Source: Hofstenia miamia (Eukaryota; Xenacoelomorpha; Acoela; Hofsteniidae). From it: a stretch of DNA of 64,000 nucleotides. The notes under the pieces were generated by a model that saw nothing but the letters and a program-made list of their open reading frames with translations, made no database searches and had not been told where the DNA came from. Within the stretch, counting starts at the first letter, position 1. Each line of letters starts with the position of its first letter. The stretch lies in contig CABFPE010000075.1 in the NCBI GenBank assembly GCA_900660155.1, forward strand, positions 198,156 to 262,155, in the 5' to 3' direction. A program made the translations under genes and the position numbers. This document shows positions 22,901 to 29,760 of the stretch, in pieces.

Positions 22901-24872
22901 TACCTGCTTTGGAACTCTAAGTTTTCACAGAATGTAATTGTTTCCTTAAAATTTACTTGTATCAAGGAATAATAAGTAGATAATGTAATGGACTAAATTT
23001 TGACTTTGTTTCACAAAACTTTTATGTATAAAAGTGATATGTTTGCAAATTTATTCAAAATAATATATGACAAAATTTAAACTAAGGTATTTCGCAAAGA
23101 AGAAGAAAATAAATATTTTGAATAACTATCTCATTAACACAAAATAGTTCGAAGCATTCACATTACACGTCACACTACTTTAAAGACTGTTTTGCATTAA
23201 ATAAAGATGTAATCAGAAAGATTACTATGTGATCGCAATTTTGTGGAAAATTAAACTAAACCTAACCCTAACCCCAATCCAAAATTTCAAAAAGTTTTTC
23301 TAAGATTAAATCGGTTGATATCAGAAACTCAGCTAAAATAGAAAACGTTAACATTAAAAAATAGACTACAACGTTTATACCTGTTAGGCAAAGAAGATTA
23401 AATGATCCATTTTTTATAACACACTGATGAAAGAGAATGTCTACTGTGAAAAACCCCACTTCATTTACAATCAAATCTAGCTTAAGAACGCCTGAACTTG
23501 AAACAAAACTACTGATAAAATAAACTGAAGGTATACTTCGTTGGTCTTGAAACTAAACAAAGTTTTAAATACTAAATTAAAAAATGAGCATTCAACAGAA
23601 AAACCTTGCAATGAAAAAAGATTTTTAAAAAATGCAAATATAAATAAACCCCAGTTGGATAATATACTCCTTGAAATGAACTTTTAAACGTTTTATATGT
23701 TTCAAACAAATGTTACCAAAATGGAACTTTTCAAAAACAAAATCCAACCATTTCAAATACCAAATGACCATCAAAGAATTTCTCAAGAATTTACCTTCTA
23801 TATAGTCTCACTTTATGTCCTTGTATGAAAAAAACTAATTAAATTTACATAGCTATTGAAATGATATATAGAAAAAAAGTGTTGATCTAAATCAAGAGGT
23901 CATACTATAAACGTAATCTGGCTAGAGAATAAAATGACGTGTACAAAAATATAAGGGGGATTGGATTAGCGTTTATTCCTACAGTGACAAAAATAACTAC
24001 CGACAAAACCCGACAGGAAAATTCTTCGACATCTCCAAGTTTGAAGCATTATATGTAAGACATAAATTGTTGTGCTCATCCCGTAATTCGATCGGAATAG
24101 TAAATATTTCGTGAACTATGCAGTCCTCTGCAGGAAAGTTAGTGAGTTTAGTGATGTTAGAAGCGAATGCGGGACCTAAAAGTCATTTCAAATGTAATAC
24201 ATTAAGATGAATTATACCAGAAGCGAAATTGAATTTTTCGGAATGGAAACAGTCATGATCTCGATAGTAAAACTTGAAAGTATAAGTTCCTGCAATGAAT
24301 ATACGAGCATCGACTTTAAGTTCTCCAGAGTCAACCTTTGTGATTTTGTACTGTGGTTTAATATTACAATTATCTTCTCCTTCAATTACTACAGAGATAT
24401 CATCCGATATTATTTGATATCTTCTTTTTTGGTAGTCTCTGAACTAAAAATGTATAACGAGCATAGTCTTCAATTTTTCTAGAACTCAATGTTGTAATAT
24501 TGTACTGAGGTTAACCTTTAATTTATCTTCATCCCACTTTCTACACTGAGATCCATCTGATATTATTTGATCAACCACTTTTTCTGGTATCTCGAAACTT
24601 AAAAGGATAACAGAAACTGTTCAATGTAGATAGACCTTATGAAAAATATTTGACTGCATTATACACCTTTAATTTAACAGATGCACTTTCCAGCCTGAGC
24701 TCCATTTGAAAATAGAACTCAACACGGTTGCTGATATGTCTAAACGTGGCAGGATGACAGAAATTGTACAATTAAGATATACATTATGAAGACTTTTAAA
24801 CTGCCTTTTACACCATTTATACAACATATACATGAGACAGCCAATGCTCAACCATGAAATAAAAGTTATCAT
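356..24872 (-). CDS. AREL1: AREL1-type HECT E3 ubiquitin ligase, 14 exons, 3' end outside the window
   Basis: Seen: fourteen minus-strand segments, each bounded by AG acceptor and GT donor (the first by ATG), join in phase into 1928 coding bases (642 codons plus two bases). Order is a hydrophobic N-terminal anchor, filamin/immunoglobulin-like segments, a linker, then a HECT domain up to its active-site loop. Known: AREL1 is an anti-apoptotic E3 ligase reported to ubiquitinate SMAC, HTRA2 and ARTS. It has filamin repeats before a C-terminal HECT domain whose cysteine takes ubiquitin from an E2. The resemblance runs along the whole length, including LDWGG, a VHPxPN stretch, FDENELELL and an LPxxHTC-like loop. 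It is somewhat shorter than vertebrate AREL1 in the N-terminal half. Family assignment is from memory of the family, not a search. No break was seen, so the gene looks functional. Confidence 0.93.
532..1972. other. AREL1 intron 13, no element recognised
   Basis: About 1.4 kb of AT-rich sequence with a TA microsatellite near 1299-1320. No gene, terminal repeat or long open frame could be supported. Confidence 0.6.
1973..2121 (-). CDS. AREL1: AREL1 exon 13: HECT hinge and C-lobe start
   Basis: Acceptor gattttag|GT, donor CAGCAG|gtttcc, 149 bases. The peptide carries LLEVFDENELELLFCGS and ISVSDMKAHT, nearly the same as the LLAIFDENELELLMCG segment of AREL1. The exon begins 29 bases to the left of a 185 bp tandem repeat. 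Confidence 0.96.
2152..2520. repeat. 185 bp tandem duplication overlapping the left TIR of the 5.3 kb element
   Basis: Two copies in direct tandem, about 2152-2336 and 2337-2520, differ at only a few bases. Each holds about 66 bp of sequence outside the transposon end followed by the start of the terminal inverted repeat (AACAATCGCACCATG). The inner copy matches the right-hand TIR better (GCAACGCAAC). Confidence 0.9.
3690..5850 (+). pseudogene. Decayed transposase-like gene with an RNase-H/hAT-like pattern
   Basis: Fragments in three frames follow the order of a protein family often seen in insect, cnidarian and similar genomes: a basic N-terminal part (WWVKAGYICQSEKGLIKKL), VVGCVFDKTATNSGL, then FLGG and FHHTRWMAKVLYIFKIAL, then YLSERNVVFSPFSD and finally CVNDAAERTLSIV. 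Spacing of FDxT, HxxRWM and the AER block recalls hAT-type DDE transposases (D, RW, E), but I cannot name the superfamily. The frame is broken by several stops and frameshifts and is certainly inactive. Confidence 0.65.
6161..7023. mobile_element. Nested MITE with 26 bp TIRs and repeated subterminal motif
   Basis: The left end TGCACTCAGACGAGAATC...TTTTGATG and the right end are inverted copies matching at 24 of 26 positions. A motif like GATGCTCGTCTGAACGCA preceded by CATCAAAA recurs at about 6213, 6284, 6858, 6910, 6964 and 7010. There is no coding capacity. No target duplication was evident. Confidence 0.65.
7543..8340. other. AREL1 intron sequence, nothing recognised
   Basis: An AT-rich stretch between the long-TIR element and AREL1 exon 12. 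A 64-codon open frame at 7652-7846 is Lys/Asn-rich and has no recognisable motif. Confidence 0.5.
8341..8470 (-). CDS. AREL1: AREL1 exon 12: HECT domain
   Basis: Acceptor gactttag|GAG, donor GGAAG|gtgatt, 130 bases. The peptide EVEFYQGGAKEEVTDENK followed by YLAQYRLHTRV matches the VVELMTGGAQTPVTNANK and LLAQYRLASQV segments of AREL1. About 6 kb of intron separates it from the upstream exon. Confidence 0.96.
8881..9109. mobile_element. 229 bp hAT-type MITE inside the Charlie-like TIR
   Basis: TIRs CAGTGGCGTACCCAGG and CAGGGGCGTACCCAGG (inverted right end) agree at 15 of 16 positions. Perfect 8 bp duplications GTGACGAA flank it at 8873-8880 and 9110-9117. The duplicated bases belong to the TIR of the host hAT. 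Internal poly-C blocks (CCCCCCCGTCAG) occur near both ends. The small open frame across it has no coding meaning. Confidence 0.93.
9474..10238 (+). pseudogene. hAT (Charlie/ZBED-like) transposase remnant
   Basis: Two recognisable blocks remain. At 9474-9677 the peptide ends in DITYLNDLNVQLQG, the typical xDITxHLNELNxxLQG region. At 10088-10238 it reads KLFSKIAITKSRYRSGLFDE, NLSMQLRAATSS and ends KKSH before TAA, which is the hAT C-terminal dimerisation part. The middle is deleted and shifted, and the N-terminal BED finger is missing. This copy is dead. Confidence 0.88.
10486..14496. other. AREL1 intron 11, no gene recognised
   Basis: Four kilobases of AT-rich intron. Near 11943 the bases CAGTGTTGGTCGAGCTAC look like a single hAT-style end, but no partner was found. 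The open frames at 13302-13649 overlap on both strands and carry no recognisable motif. Confidence 0.5.
14497..14604 (-). CDS. AREL1: AREL1 exon 11: HECT N-lobe, E2-binding side
   Basis: Acceptor gctttag|CAT, donor ACTGAG|gttagc, exactly 36 codons. The peptide includes NPSMYERRVKYILEN and DLELCFAEEE, matching DPEFYKSKVCFILNN and ELVFAEE of AREL1. The acidic FAEEE part is typical of HECT proteins. Confidence 0.95.
14605..15256. other. AREL1 intron 10
   Basis: A 652 bp AT-rich intron with no recognisable element. Confidence 0.7.
15257..15427 (-). CDS. AREL1: AREL1 exon 10: HECT N-lobe
   Basis: Acceptor caatttag|GTG, donor TTAAAG|gtgaac, exactly 57 codons. The peptide begins VHPKPNSN and contains RFSRSFLALILGLPV, parallel to VHPNPNRP and RFTRSFLAQIIGL of AREL1. 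Confidence 0.96.
15428..16712. other. AREL1 intron 9
   Basis: About 1.3 kb of AT-rich intron. The 81-codon minus-strand frame at 16237-16482 has no known motif and is not required by the exon phases on either side. Confidence 0.6.
16713..16816 (-). CDS. AREL1: AREL1 exon 9: HECT LDWGG motif
   Basis: Acceptor atgtttag|GT, donor ATGAGT|gtggta, 104 bases. It carries LDWGGIRREWATVL, the most recognisable HECT N-lobe motif, and ends GLFETLGDDMS. Phases agree on both sides. Confidence 0.96.
16817..17582. other. AREL1 intron 8, left part
   Basis: AT-rich sequence with a TA microsatellite at 16935-16963. Nothing else was recognised before the SGNH-like remnant. Confidence 0.5.
17583..18499 (-). pseudogene. 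Degenerate SGNH-hydrolase-like ORF, probably from a retroelement
   Basis: Minus-strand fragments in neighbouring frames include IDGTAMAVLSNSILK (block-I-like), SYKGKGTVELRETSHKY and IIKVVINAGIVDAINN. They resemble the ORF at 28623-29594 in the same order (LVLGS, SYPGYSTQELNEKVKNY, VVINTGLIDSLNN). SGNH esterase domains are known in ORF1 of some CR1/L2-group LINEs. No reverse transcriptase follows. It is intronic in AREL1, in the same sense as the gene, and broken in several places. Confidence 0.55.
18707..18782 (-). CDS. AREL1: AREL1 exon 8: start of HECT N-lobe
   Basis: Acceptor tttttag|ACA, donor GCGCG|gtaata, 76 bases. The peptide TIEATKNFSDAAWAKRFEI then RFDNERG matches the LKATRNFSISDWSKNFEV segment of AREL1. 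The final G completes a Gly codon with the next exon, just before LDWGG. Confidence 0.94.
18828..18949 (-). CDS. AREL1: AREL1 exon 7: basic linker before HECT
   Basis: Acceptor cgatttag|GT, donor CAGTCT|gtaagt (close to the consensus donor), 122 bases. The peptide KLESFEEKQKNFLTKLYKH followed by FINRENLIQS corresponds to the ETFQDKVNFFQREL and VSRHALLES segments of AREL1. It ends in phase 0. Confidence 0.93.
19305..19595. mobile_element. 291 bp hAT-type MITE
   Basis: TIRs CAGAGATGGATAAGGGCCG and CAGAGATGGACATGGGCCG (right end inverted) match at 16 or 17 of 19. Flanks ACATAGGC (19297-19304) and ATATAGGC (19596-19603) form an 8 bp target duplication with one mismatch. It has no coding capacity and lies in AREL1 intron 6. 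Confidence 0.88.
20231..20348 (-). CDS. AREL1: AREL1 exon 6: pre-HECT region
   Basis: Acceptor attatttag|TTC, donor CTAT|gtaaat, 118 bases. The peptide runs FTLSPSDQDLLTVSSGFG to ARMIIATFYHFL, matching the AREL1 region with NILAATFIRSL. Its last base joins GT of the next exon to make a cysteine codon in frame. Confidence 0.9.
20349..21858. other. AREL1 intron 5
   Basis: About 1.5 kb without a recognisable element or exon. Confidence 0.6.
21859..22058 (-). CDS. AREL1: AREL1 exon 5: linker and second beta domain
   Basis: Acceptor gtaatttag|AA, donor ACAAAG|gttata, 200 bases. After a charged linker the peptide reads RRIYVYLNSRRIHFRQYLF and then IIPKNIASYRISPVTK. This matches the AREL1 segment with SPKQFSVKEFYLKIIPWR. 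It ends in phase 0. Confidence 0.92.
22059..23380. other. AREL1 intron 4
   Basis: About 1.3 kb, AT-rich. A 63-codon minus frame at 22401-22592 was considered as an exon and rejected, because the flanking exons join in phase without it. A short CCTAACCCTAACCCC run at about 23259-23275 lies near exon 4. Confidence 0.6.
23381..23511 (-). CDS. AREL1: AREL1 exon 4: end of filamin-like region
   Basis: Acceptor tttatcag|T, donor CTAACAG|gtataa, 131 bases. The peptide has the beta-strand pattern SGVLKLDLIVNEVGFFTV and ends IKNGSFNLLCLT. This parallels the INNGEFDIIVLSEDE segment of AREL1 and continues as ESE after the split Glu codon. Confidence 0.9.
24001..24127 (-). CDS. AREL1: AREL1 exon 3: filamin-like region
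   Basis: Acceptor ttcctgcag|AG, donor TGTCG|gtagtt, 127 bases. The split codon with the previous exon reads Glu, giving EDCIVHEIFTIPIELRD. The segment HEIFTIPIELRDEHNN corresponds to the QPHTLQIVPRDEYDN-like segment of AREL1. An alternative donor 9 bases earlier keeps the same phase, so the exon end is slightly uncertain. Confidence 0.87.
24218..24443 (-). CDS. AREL1: AREL1 exon 2: start of filamin-like region
   Basis: Acceptor tttttag|TTC, 75 codons plus one base, donor TCTG|gtataa. The peptide begins FRDYQKRRYQIISDD and ends near GTYTFKFYYRDHDC, matching in position the first filamin-like repeat of AREL1, where a GRYEITVKL-like strand is expected. Two decayed copies of this exon lie just upstream in the intron. 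Confidence 0.88.
24486..24597 (-). pseudogene. Decayed duplicate of AREL1 exon 2 (copy B)
   Basis: This intronic stretch aligns with the 5' half of the exon at 24218-24443: a pyrimidine-rich acceptor-like lead, then GATACCAGAAAAAG, TCAAATAATATCAGATGG and the downstream AGTACAATATTACAA. Read from its acceptor-like AAG it meets a stop within nine codons and has no clear donor. It looks like a local exon duplication that was not kept. A second, weaker copy follows upstream. Confidence 0.7.
24665..24739 (-). pseudogene. Possible third, weaker copy of AREL1 exon 2 (copy C)
   Basis: An acceptor-like cacgtttag is followed by a stretch that ends with a TTAAATTAAAGGT block resembling copy B, at similar spacing. 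Similarity is weak. It sits between the start-codon exon and copy B. Confidence 0.4.
24783..24872 (-). CDS. AREL1: AREL1 exon 1: start codon and membrane anchor
   Basis: Thirty codons from ATG at 24870-24872 to donor AAT|gtatat. The peptide begins MITFISWLSIG and holds about 17 hydrophobic residues followed by a basic stretch (KWCKRQFK), like the N-terminal membrane segment of vertebrate AREL1. An in-frame TAG sits four codons upstream of the ATG, which supports this start. The exon ends in phase 0, as the next exon requires. Any non-coding first exon further right was not identified. Confidence 0.75.
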
Positions 24873-25868
24873 GGGATAAAACTAAAAAACTAAAACAAAT
24901 ATTAGCAATTTATATATATATATAGTTCTACATTACAAAATGAATTGCTTGATGGTAATTCAAAATGAAGAATACAGACCTATAAAAGCACAAATAAAGA
25001 TCTAAAGTTTTATTTTAGAAATGCAGCATTTCTAAAATCCTCAAATTTCAAAGCAAATGTCATAATTATAGGTCAACAAAAGCAAAAGGATTTTATGATA
25101 TTCTGTATTTGGATAGATTGTACTACAATTCGCCAGGCCGTAATTAAAGTAGGCAAGATATACATAGAACCTTTAATCAAAAAGAAATGCAATGAATCAA
25201 ATTTTACATTCTATATAATTGCAATTTAAGATTCAATGTTCTGAATACATCCTATCGTGGAATTCACAGAAATAATTGATTTGTAAAATCAAATATATTT
25301 CAGAAATTTTGTGGAATCCACATAAATAGCTTACTAGCGAAAGTGAATTTTTTAGAAATTTAGTGGAACGATAGATGTGAAAGTAAAACAATCAAATATA
25401 TGTGGGATAGGCATTGTGGTATGAAAATGACTGTCAATTAGTTTCATATTAATTCAATAGGTTTTAAAAATACAGTAATTTTTAGTCAAGGAGCAATATG
25501 AATTTTAATCCCAAATCAAAAAAGTATTTGAAAATCTCACCGGGCCTCACCGAACCACCCCTAACCCAACTGGCATCAAAATCGAACTGAGGGGAAAATA
25601 AGTATTTTGTAAAACTCGTACGTTTTTAGACGCTTTTCAAATTCGATAATTTTTAATAGTACAATACCTAATTAGGTATACATACATGTATATTAAGCGT
25701 ATGAAAAAATTAACATTGACAAAATTTTTGCGTGGCCATGTCATAATATGACCTCTACACTCAAATCAACTATCACTTTTTTTGAAAATATTTTAAAAAC
25801 CTCCCCCTATAATTCAAATTTATTTTCTGACAACAGTTTTTTTACCAAGAAATTTTAAATAAGTGCTT
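24873..25868. other. Region upstream of the AREL1 start codon
   Basis: No coding exon was recognised. The promoter and any 5' untranslated exon of the AREL1-type gene would be expected here or further right, but no core promoter motif could be supported. Confidence 0.4.
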
Positions 25869-26346
25869 AAGAAGAATAATATACTTTATCTTTAAGTAAT
25901 ATCTAGAAAATATTTCAATATTTTCACTATTTCAATAAGATGAATGATTAATTATAATATTTTAGATTTTAATATCAACAGTTTTCACCATTTTTATCAA
26001 AAAAGTACATTTTTATCATACAGTAGGCGTCAAATTACTTGTGACAATGCAGAATTTTGCTTATTTTGTTAATCTACAAAAAGACTTTAAGCTGTACTTA
26101 AGATTTTATTGGGTTTTGATAATATTGCATGAAAATAGTTAAATTTACCTGTTATGCCTATCATTTGCTCAAAAATGGTAATGCCAGAAACAAAAATCTA
26201 GTTTTAGGTTGTGTCAAATTACTTGGGACAACAATAACAACTTGAGGTTTTGTTAACTAATACCTTCAAAGCTAAACTGCGGTTGTGTATCTGTATCATT
26301 AAATTAATATTATAGCATATTTGGCGGGAAATCATTATTTTCTAGG
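25869..26346. repeat. Duplicate of the Tc1-like left end, next to an N
   Basis: These bases are repeated almost exactly at 26542-27018 (offset 673), including the Tc1 left terminus (26021 against 26694). This copy ends at the single N at 26347 and is followed by a LINE scrap and a 21-base N run. That arrangement suggests an assembly join rather than a true duplication. Confidence 0.9.
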
Positions 26347-26347
26347 N

Positions 26348-26511
26348 AAATGAAGTCAACAGGAGACTGCAAGAAGAAATTGTAAAAGCTGAGACGACGG
26401 TTCAAAGATACAAGACTTTGGGCATTGGCAATCAATATGGAAAAGCCAGAGTTACGGGGAGGAGGAAGATCAGAGTGAGATAGTCAGTCACGGCGAGGCG
26501 GATTACGGCGG
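26348..26511 (-). mobile_element. 164 bp LINE scrap between N positions
   Basis: This piece matches 32414-32577 of the large LINE with about seven mismatches, on the same strand. It is bracketed by an N at 26347 and Ns at 26512-26532. It is a different copy of that LINE placed here by a gap join or a real tiny insertion. Confidence 0.85.
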
Positions 26512-27051
26512 NNNNNNNNNNNNNNNNNNNNNAGAAGAATAAAGAAGAATAATATACTTTATCTTTAAGTAATATCTAGAAAATATTTCAATATTTTCAC
26601 TATTTCAATAAGATGAATGATTAATTATAATATTTTAGATTTTAATATCAACAGTTTTCACCATTTTTATCAAAAAAGTACATTTTTATCATACAGTAGG
26701 CGTCAAATTACTTGTGACAATGCAGAATTTTGCTTATTTTGTTAATCTACAAAAAGACTTTAAGCTGTACTTAAGATTTTATTGGGTTTTGATAATATTG
26801 CATGAAAATAGTTAAATTTACCTGTTATGCCTATCATTTGCTCAAAAATGGTAATGCCAGAAACAAAAATCTAGTTTTAGGTTGTGCAAATTACTTGGGA
26901 CAACAATAACAACTTGAGGTTTTGTTAACTAATACCTTCAAAGCTAAACTGTGGTTGTGTATCTGTATCATTAAATTAATATTATAGCATATTTGGCGGG
27001 AAATCATTATTTTCTAGGCTATTGGATTTATACTTATTACTAGCAGCTACA

Positions 27052-28327
27052 TTTTGTTATACTCCTAATCATGGTCCAGATATAATTTCTTCAAAAACGA
27101 TTGAAATTGAGGCATTGCTACGACTTGGAACTCTCAGTGTGAGGCAAATTGCTGAACAGACTGGTGTTAGTAAATGTACTGTTTCTAGATTTCGAAATTT
27201 GAGGTGTTTGATGTCAAAGAGAAAGGATAGTTGTGGGCGAAAACCTAAGACAACTCTCAGAGAAGATCGCATTTTAATGCGAAATTTGCAAAAAAACTCT
27301 TCCTTCAGATGCTAAGCAGCTCCAAAATGAATGGAGAGAAGCTGGGACAACAGTTTCCCTTAGTACAGCTTAGTACAGATTGCGCAAATATGGTTGCTGC
27401 TCTGTGATTGCTAGAAAAATACGAAAACTTACTGCTTCAATGAAGGCTAAGCGATTGCAGTTTGCTTTGACTTATCAAAATTGGAACAAAAACGATGGGG
27501 GATCTCAGATGAAAGCACTTTTGAGTGCAAAGATGCTCAAAGAAGAATTTGGCATATAAACACACCTTTGCGATTGCTAAGCACCCAACTAAGATTATGA
27601 TATGGGGTATCATGAGTCGCTTCGGTCCAGGAAGGCTATATATTGTAGAGAGGATGATGAATTCAGAACAATACTGCACAGTATTAACATCTAGAGCTAT
27701 TCCACAAATGGTTGATTGGTTTAACTATATAGAAAACTGCATTTNTTTTGTTATACTCCTAATCATGGTCCAGATATAATTTCTTCAAAAACGATTGAAA
27801 TTGAGGCATTGCTACGACTTGGAACTCTCAGTGTGAGGCAAATTGCTGAACAGACTGGTGTTAGTAAATGTACTGTTTCTAGATTTCGAAATTTGAGGTG
27901 TTTGATGTCAAAGAGAAAGGATAGTTGTGGGCGAAAACCTAAGACAACTCTCAGAGAAGATCGCATTTTAATGCGAAATTTGCAAAAAAACTCCTCCTTC
28001 AGATGCTAAGCAGCTCCAAAATGAATGGAGAGAAGCTGGGACAACAGTTTCCCTTAGTACAGATTGCGNTCAAAGACAATAAAGACTTTTCTTGCTGATA
28101 AAAATATCAGAACCTTGGATTGGCCTGGCAATTCCCCAGACTTAAATCGAATAGAGAATGTCTGGGGAATCTTAAAACAGCAGATTTCTTCTGTTACAAT
28201 CAGTAACAAAACCCAACTGATTGAAGAATTTATTTGGTTCCATGAACCATTAATGAAGCTTGTGGAATCAATGCCCAATCGTATAAATGCAGTTATCAAG
28301 GCTAAAGGTGGTAATACCACATATTAA
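27052..28327 (+). pseudogene. Tc1-type transposase, interrupted
   Basis: The N-terminal helix-turn-helix part reads TLSVRQIAEQTGVSKCTVSR followed by GRKPKTTLREDR, a Tc1/mariner paired-like domain with a GRPR-like hook (27109-27290). The first catalytic Asp is in SDESTFECK near 27508. HPTKIMIWGIMSRFGPGRL follows (27577-27640), and after 28069 come WPGNSPDLNRIENVWG (catalytic Glu in ENVWG) and the C-terminus at 28327. The region with the second Asp is absent, replaced by the duplicated block between Ns. Frameshifts exist near 27300 and 27540, so this copy is not functional as assembled. Confidence 0.9.
27746..28068 (+). repeat. Internal duplicate of transposase 5' part between two Ns
   Basis: Bases 27746-28068 repeat 27052-27384 almost exactly, apart from a 10 bp difference near the end. 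Ns at 27745 and 28069 bound it exactly, which points to mis-joined contigs from different copies of the same transposon. Confidence 0.9.
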
Positions 28328-28622
28328 GTTTCTTATAATTTTAAAATTTGAATAAAAACTGATTTTTTTAATGTTTTTTACATGCAACACATTTGTCCCA
28401 AGTAATTTGATGTTGGCTACAGATAATTTTTCTCAAAATTTTGAATATCCAGCAGCATATATAACCTAAATACTATTGTTTACTATGCATCTCATCTTAG
28501 ACTATATTTACATTAAATTAAATACTTAAGAAAAAGGCTAAAAAATTAAGAATTAGGTTCAATTTAGAATGTCCCAAGTAATAAGCCGCCTACTGAACAT
28601 TGTTACTTTTTAGTTGATTATT

Positions 28623-29594
28623 ATGGACGTAATTAATGAGTATTCGCTGGTGCTACAACACTGGCTTTCATTGAGACTAAAAAAGACTCCGATACATCAA
28701 ATGTTTTGCCGACTCAATCAAAGTAATTCTTCCGAAGCTCTTATATTTCTTTTCCGTCAGTGCATTCAAGATCTTAAAGACATCTCTACTGAAACAGAAT
28801 CCACTAATACGTCTCATATATCTTCCGCAGAATCAGAATCTTCAAACGAAATAGAAATCTCTCCTTCGTCATCTGCAATAAAATCTAAAGATTCCGAAGT
28901 GCAGCCATCATCTGCATCAACATCCGCCACTTCCAACACATCATCAGAAAAACAGACTACGCACATCAAACGCATCAAACCAACTTCTACAACCCTCGTT
29001 CTTGGAAGCTAGATTCTCAAATATGCTAGATCACATAATCTCTTCTTCAATCAAACTACAACAGTTAACAGCTATCCAGGATACAGCACTCAAGAGCTCA
29101 ACGAAAAAGTAAAAAATTACACATCACAACGCCTTCAACACGTCGTCATTAACACAGGCCTCATCGATTCCTTGAACAATCCTCGGCAGTTCCAGCAACC
29201 TCTACATCAACTCATCACCACAGTTCGTCAAAAGTTCTCACCTCTTCATATTCATCTTGCCGAAATTACACCCGTCTCTTCATACGATCTCCTAAAGAAG
29301 AACCACTCTATTCAAGAATTTAAAAAAGCATAAGATCGTTCATTTCTCCAAATATTCATATAATCGAAGTCTTTTCACACTTTCAATAACCGCACAATAG
29401 ATATTGAACTCTTCGCAAAGGATGGCATTCACTTGTCTCGAAAAGGTCTTTCAACATTGATCTCTCGTTTTAAGTCACATTTCAGGCCCACTTCTCTGTG
29501 TTCTTCTACTGACTCACCTCGTTCTTATGCTTCAGTAGCTTCAAATGGTATGTCATTCCTAACTCCTAAGAATCAGTCGTATCGAATCTTATAA
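28623..29594 (+). pseudogene. SGNH-hydrolase-domain ORF with in-frame stops, LINE ORF1-like
   Basis: One frame runs 323 codons from ATG at 28623 to TAA at 29592, interrupted by TAG at 29010 and TAA at 29331 and 29361. The first 100 codons end in a Ser/Thr/Glu-rich linker. The rest looks like an SGNH/GDSL esterase: LVLGS (block I, the next codon is now a stop), VVINTGLIDSLNN in the middle, and KDGIHLSRKGL near the end, with the Asp-x-x-His of the catalytic triad. Such domains occur in ORF1 of CR1/L2-group LINEs. No RT follows in this sense. The opposite-strand LINE begins at its 3' edge. A host gene origin is less likely. Confidence 0.65.
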
Positions 29595-29760
29595 TAATAA
29601 TAATAATAATAAATGACTTTATTAGCCGCTGAAGGCATACACAACAAAAAAATAAAAACAAGTCAAGTTTTACGGCAGCGAGGACAGTCACAGGAGATGA
29701 AATAGGAGCAAATGGAAGAGTAGGCGAAGTTGGAGAAGGGCTCAGCAAAGAGGAAAGCCA

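Larger units (their letters stand above)
26694..28595 (+). mobile_element. Tc1-like DNA transposon
   Basis: The left end CAGTAGGCGTCAAATTACTT and the inverted right end CAGTAGGCGGCTTATTACTT form TIRs. A further GACA block follows in both. TA precedes the left end, but the right flank is AACA, so the TA duplication is imperfect. It carries a Tc1-type transposase with an internal duplicated stretch (27746-28068) lying between two Ns. Confidence 0.88.
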
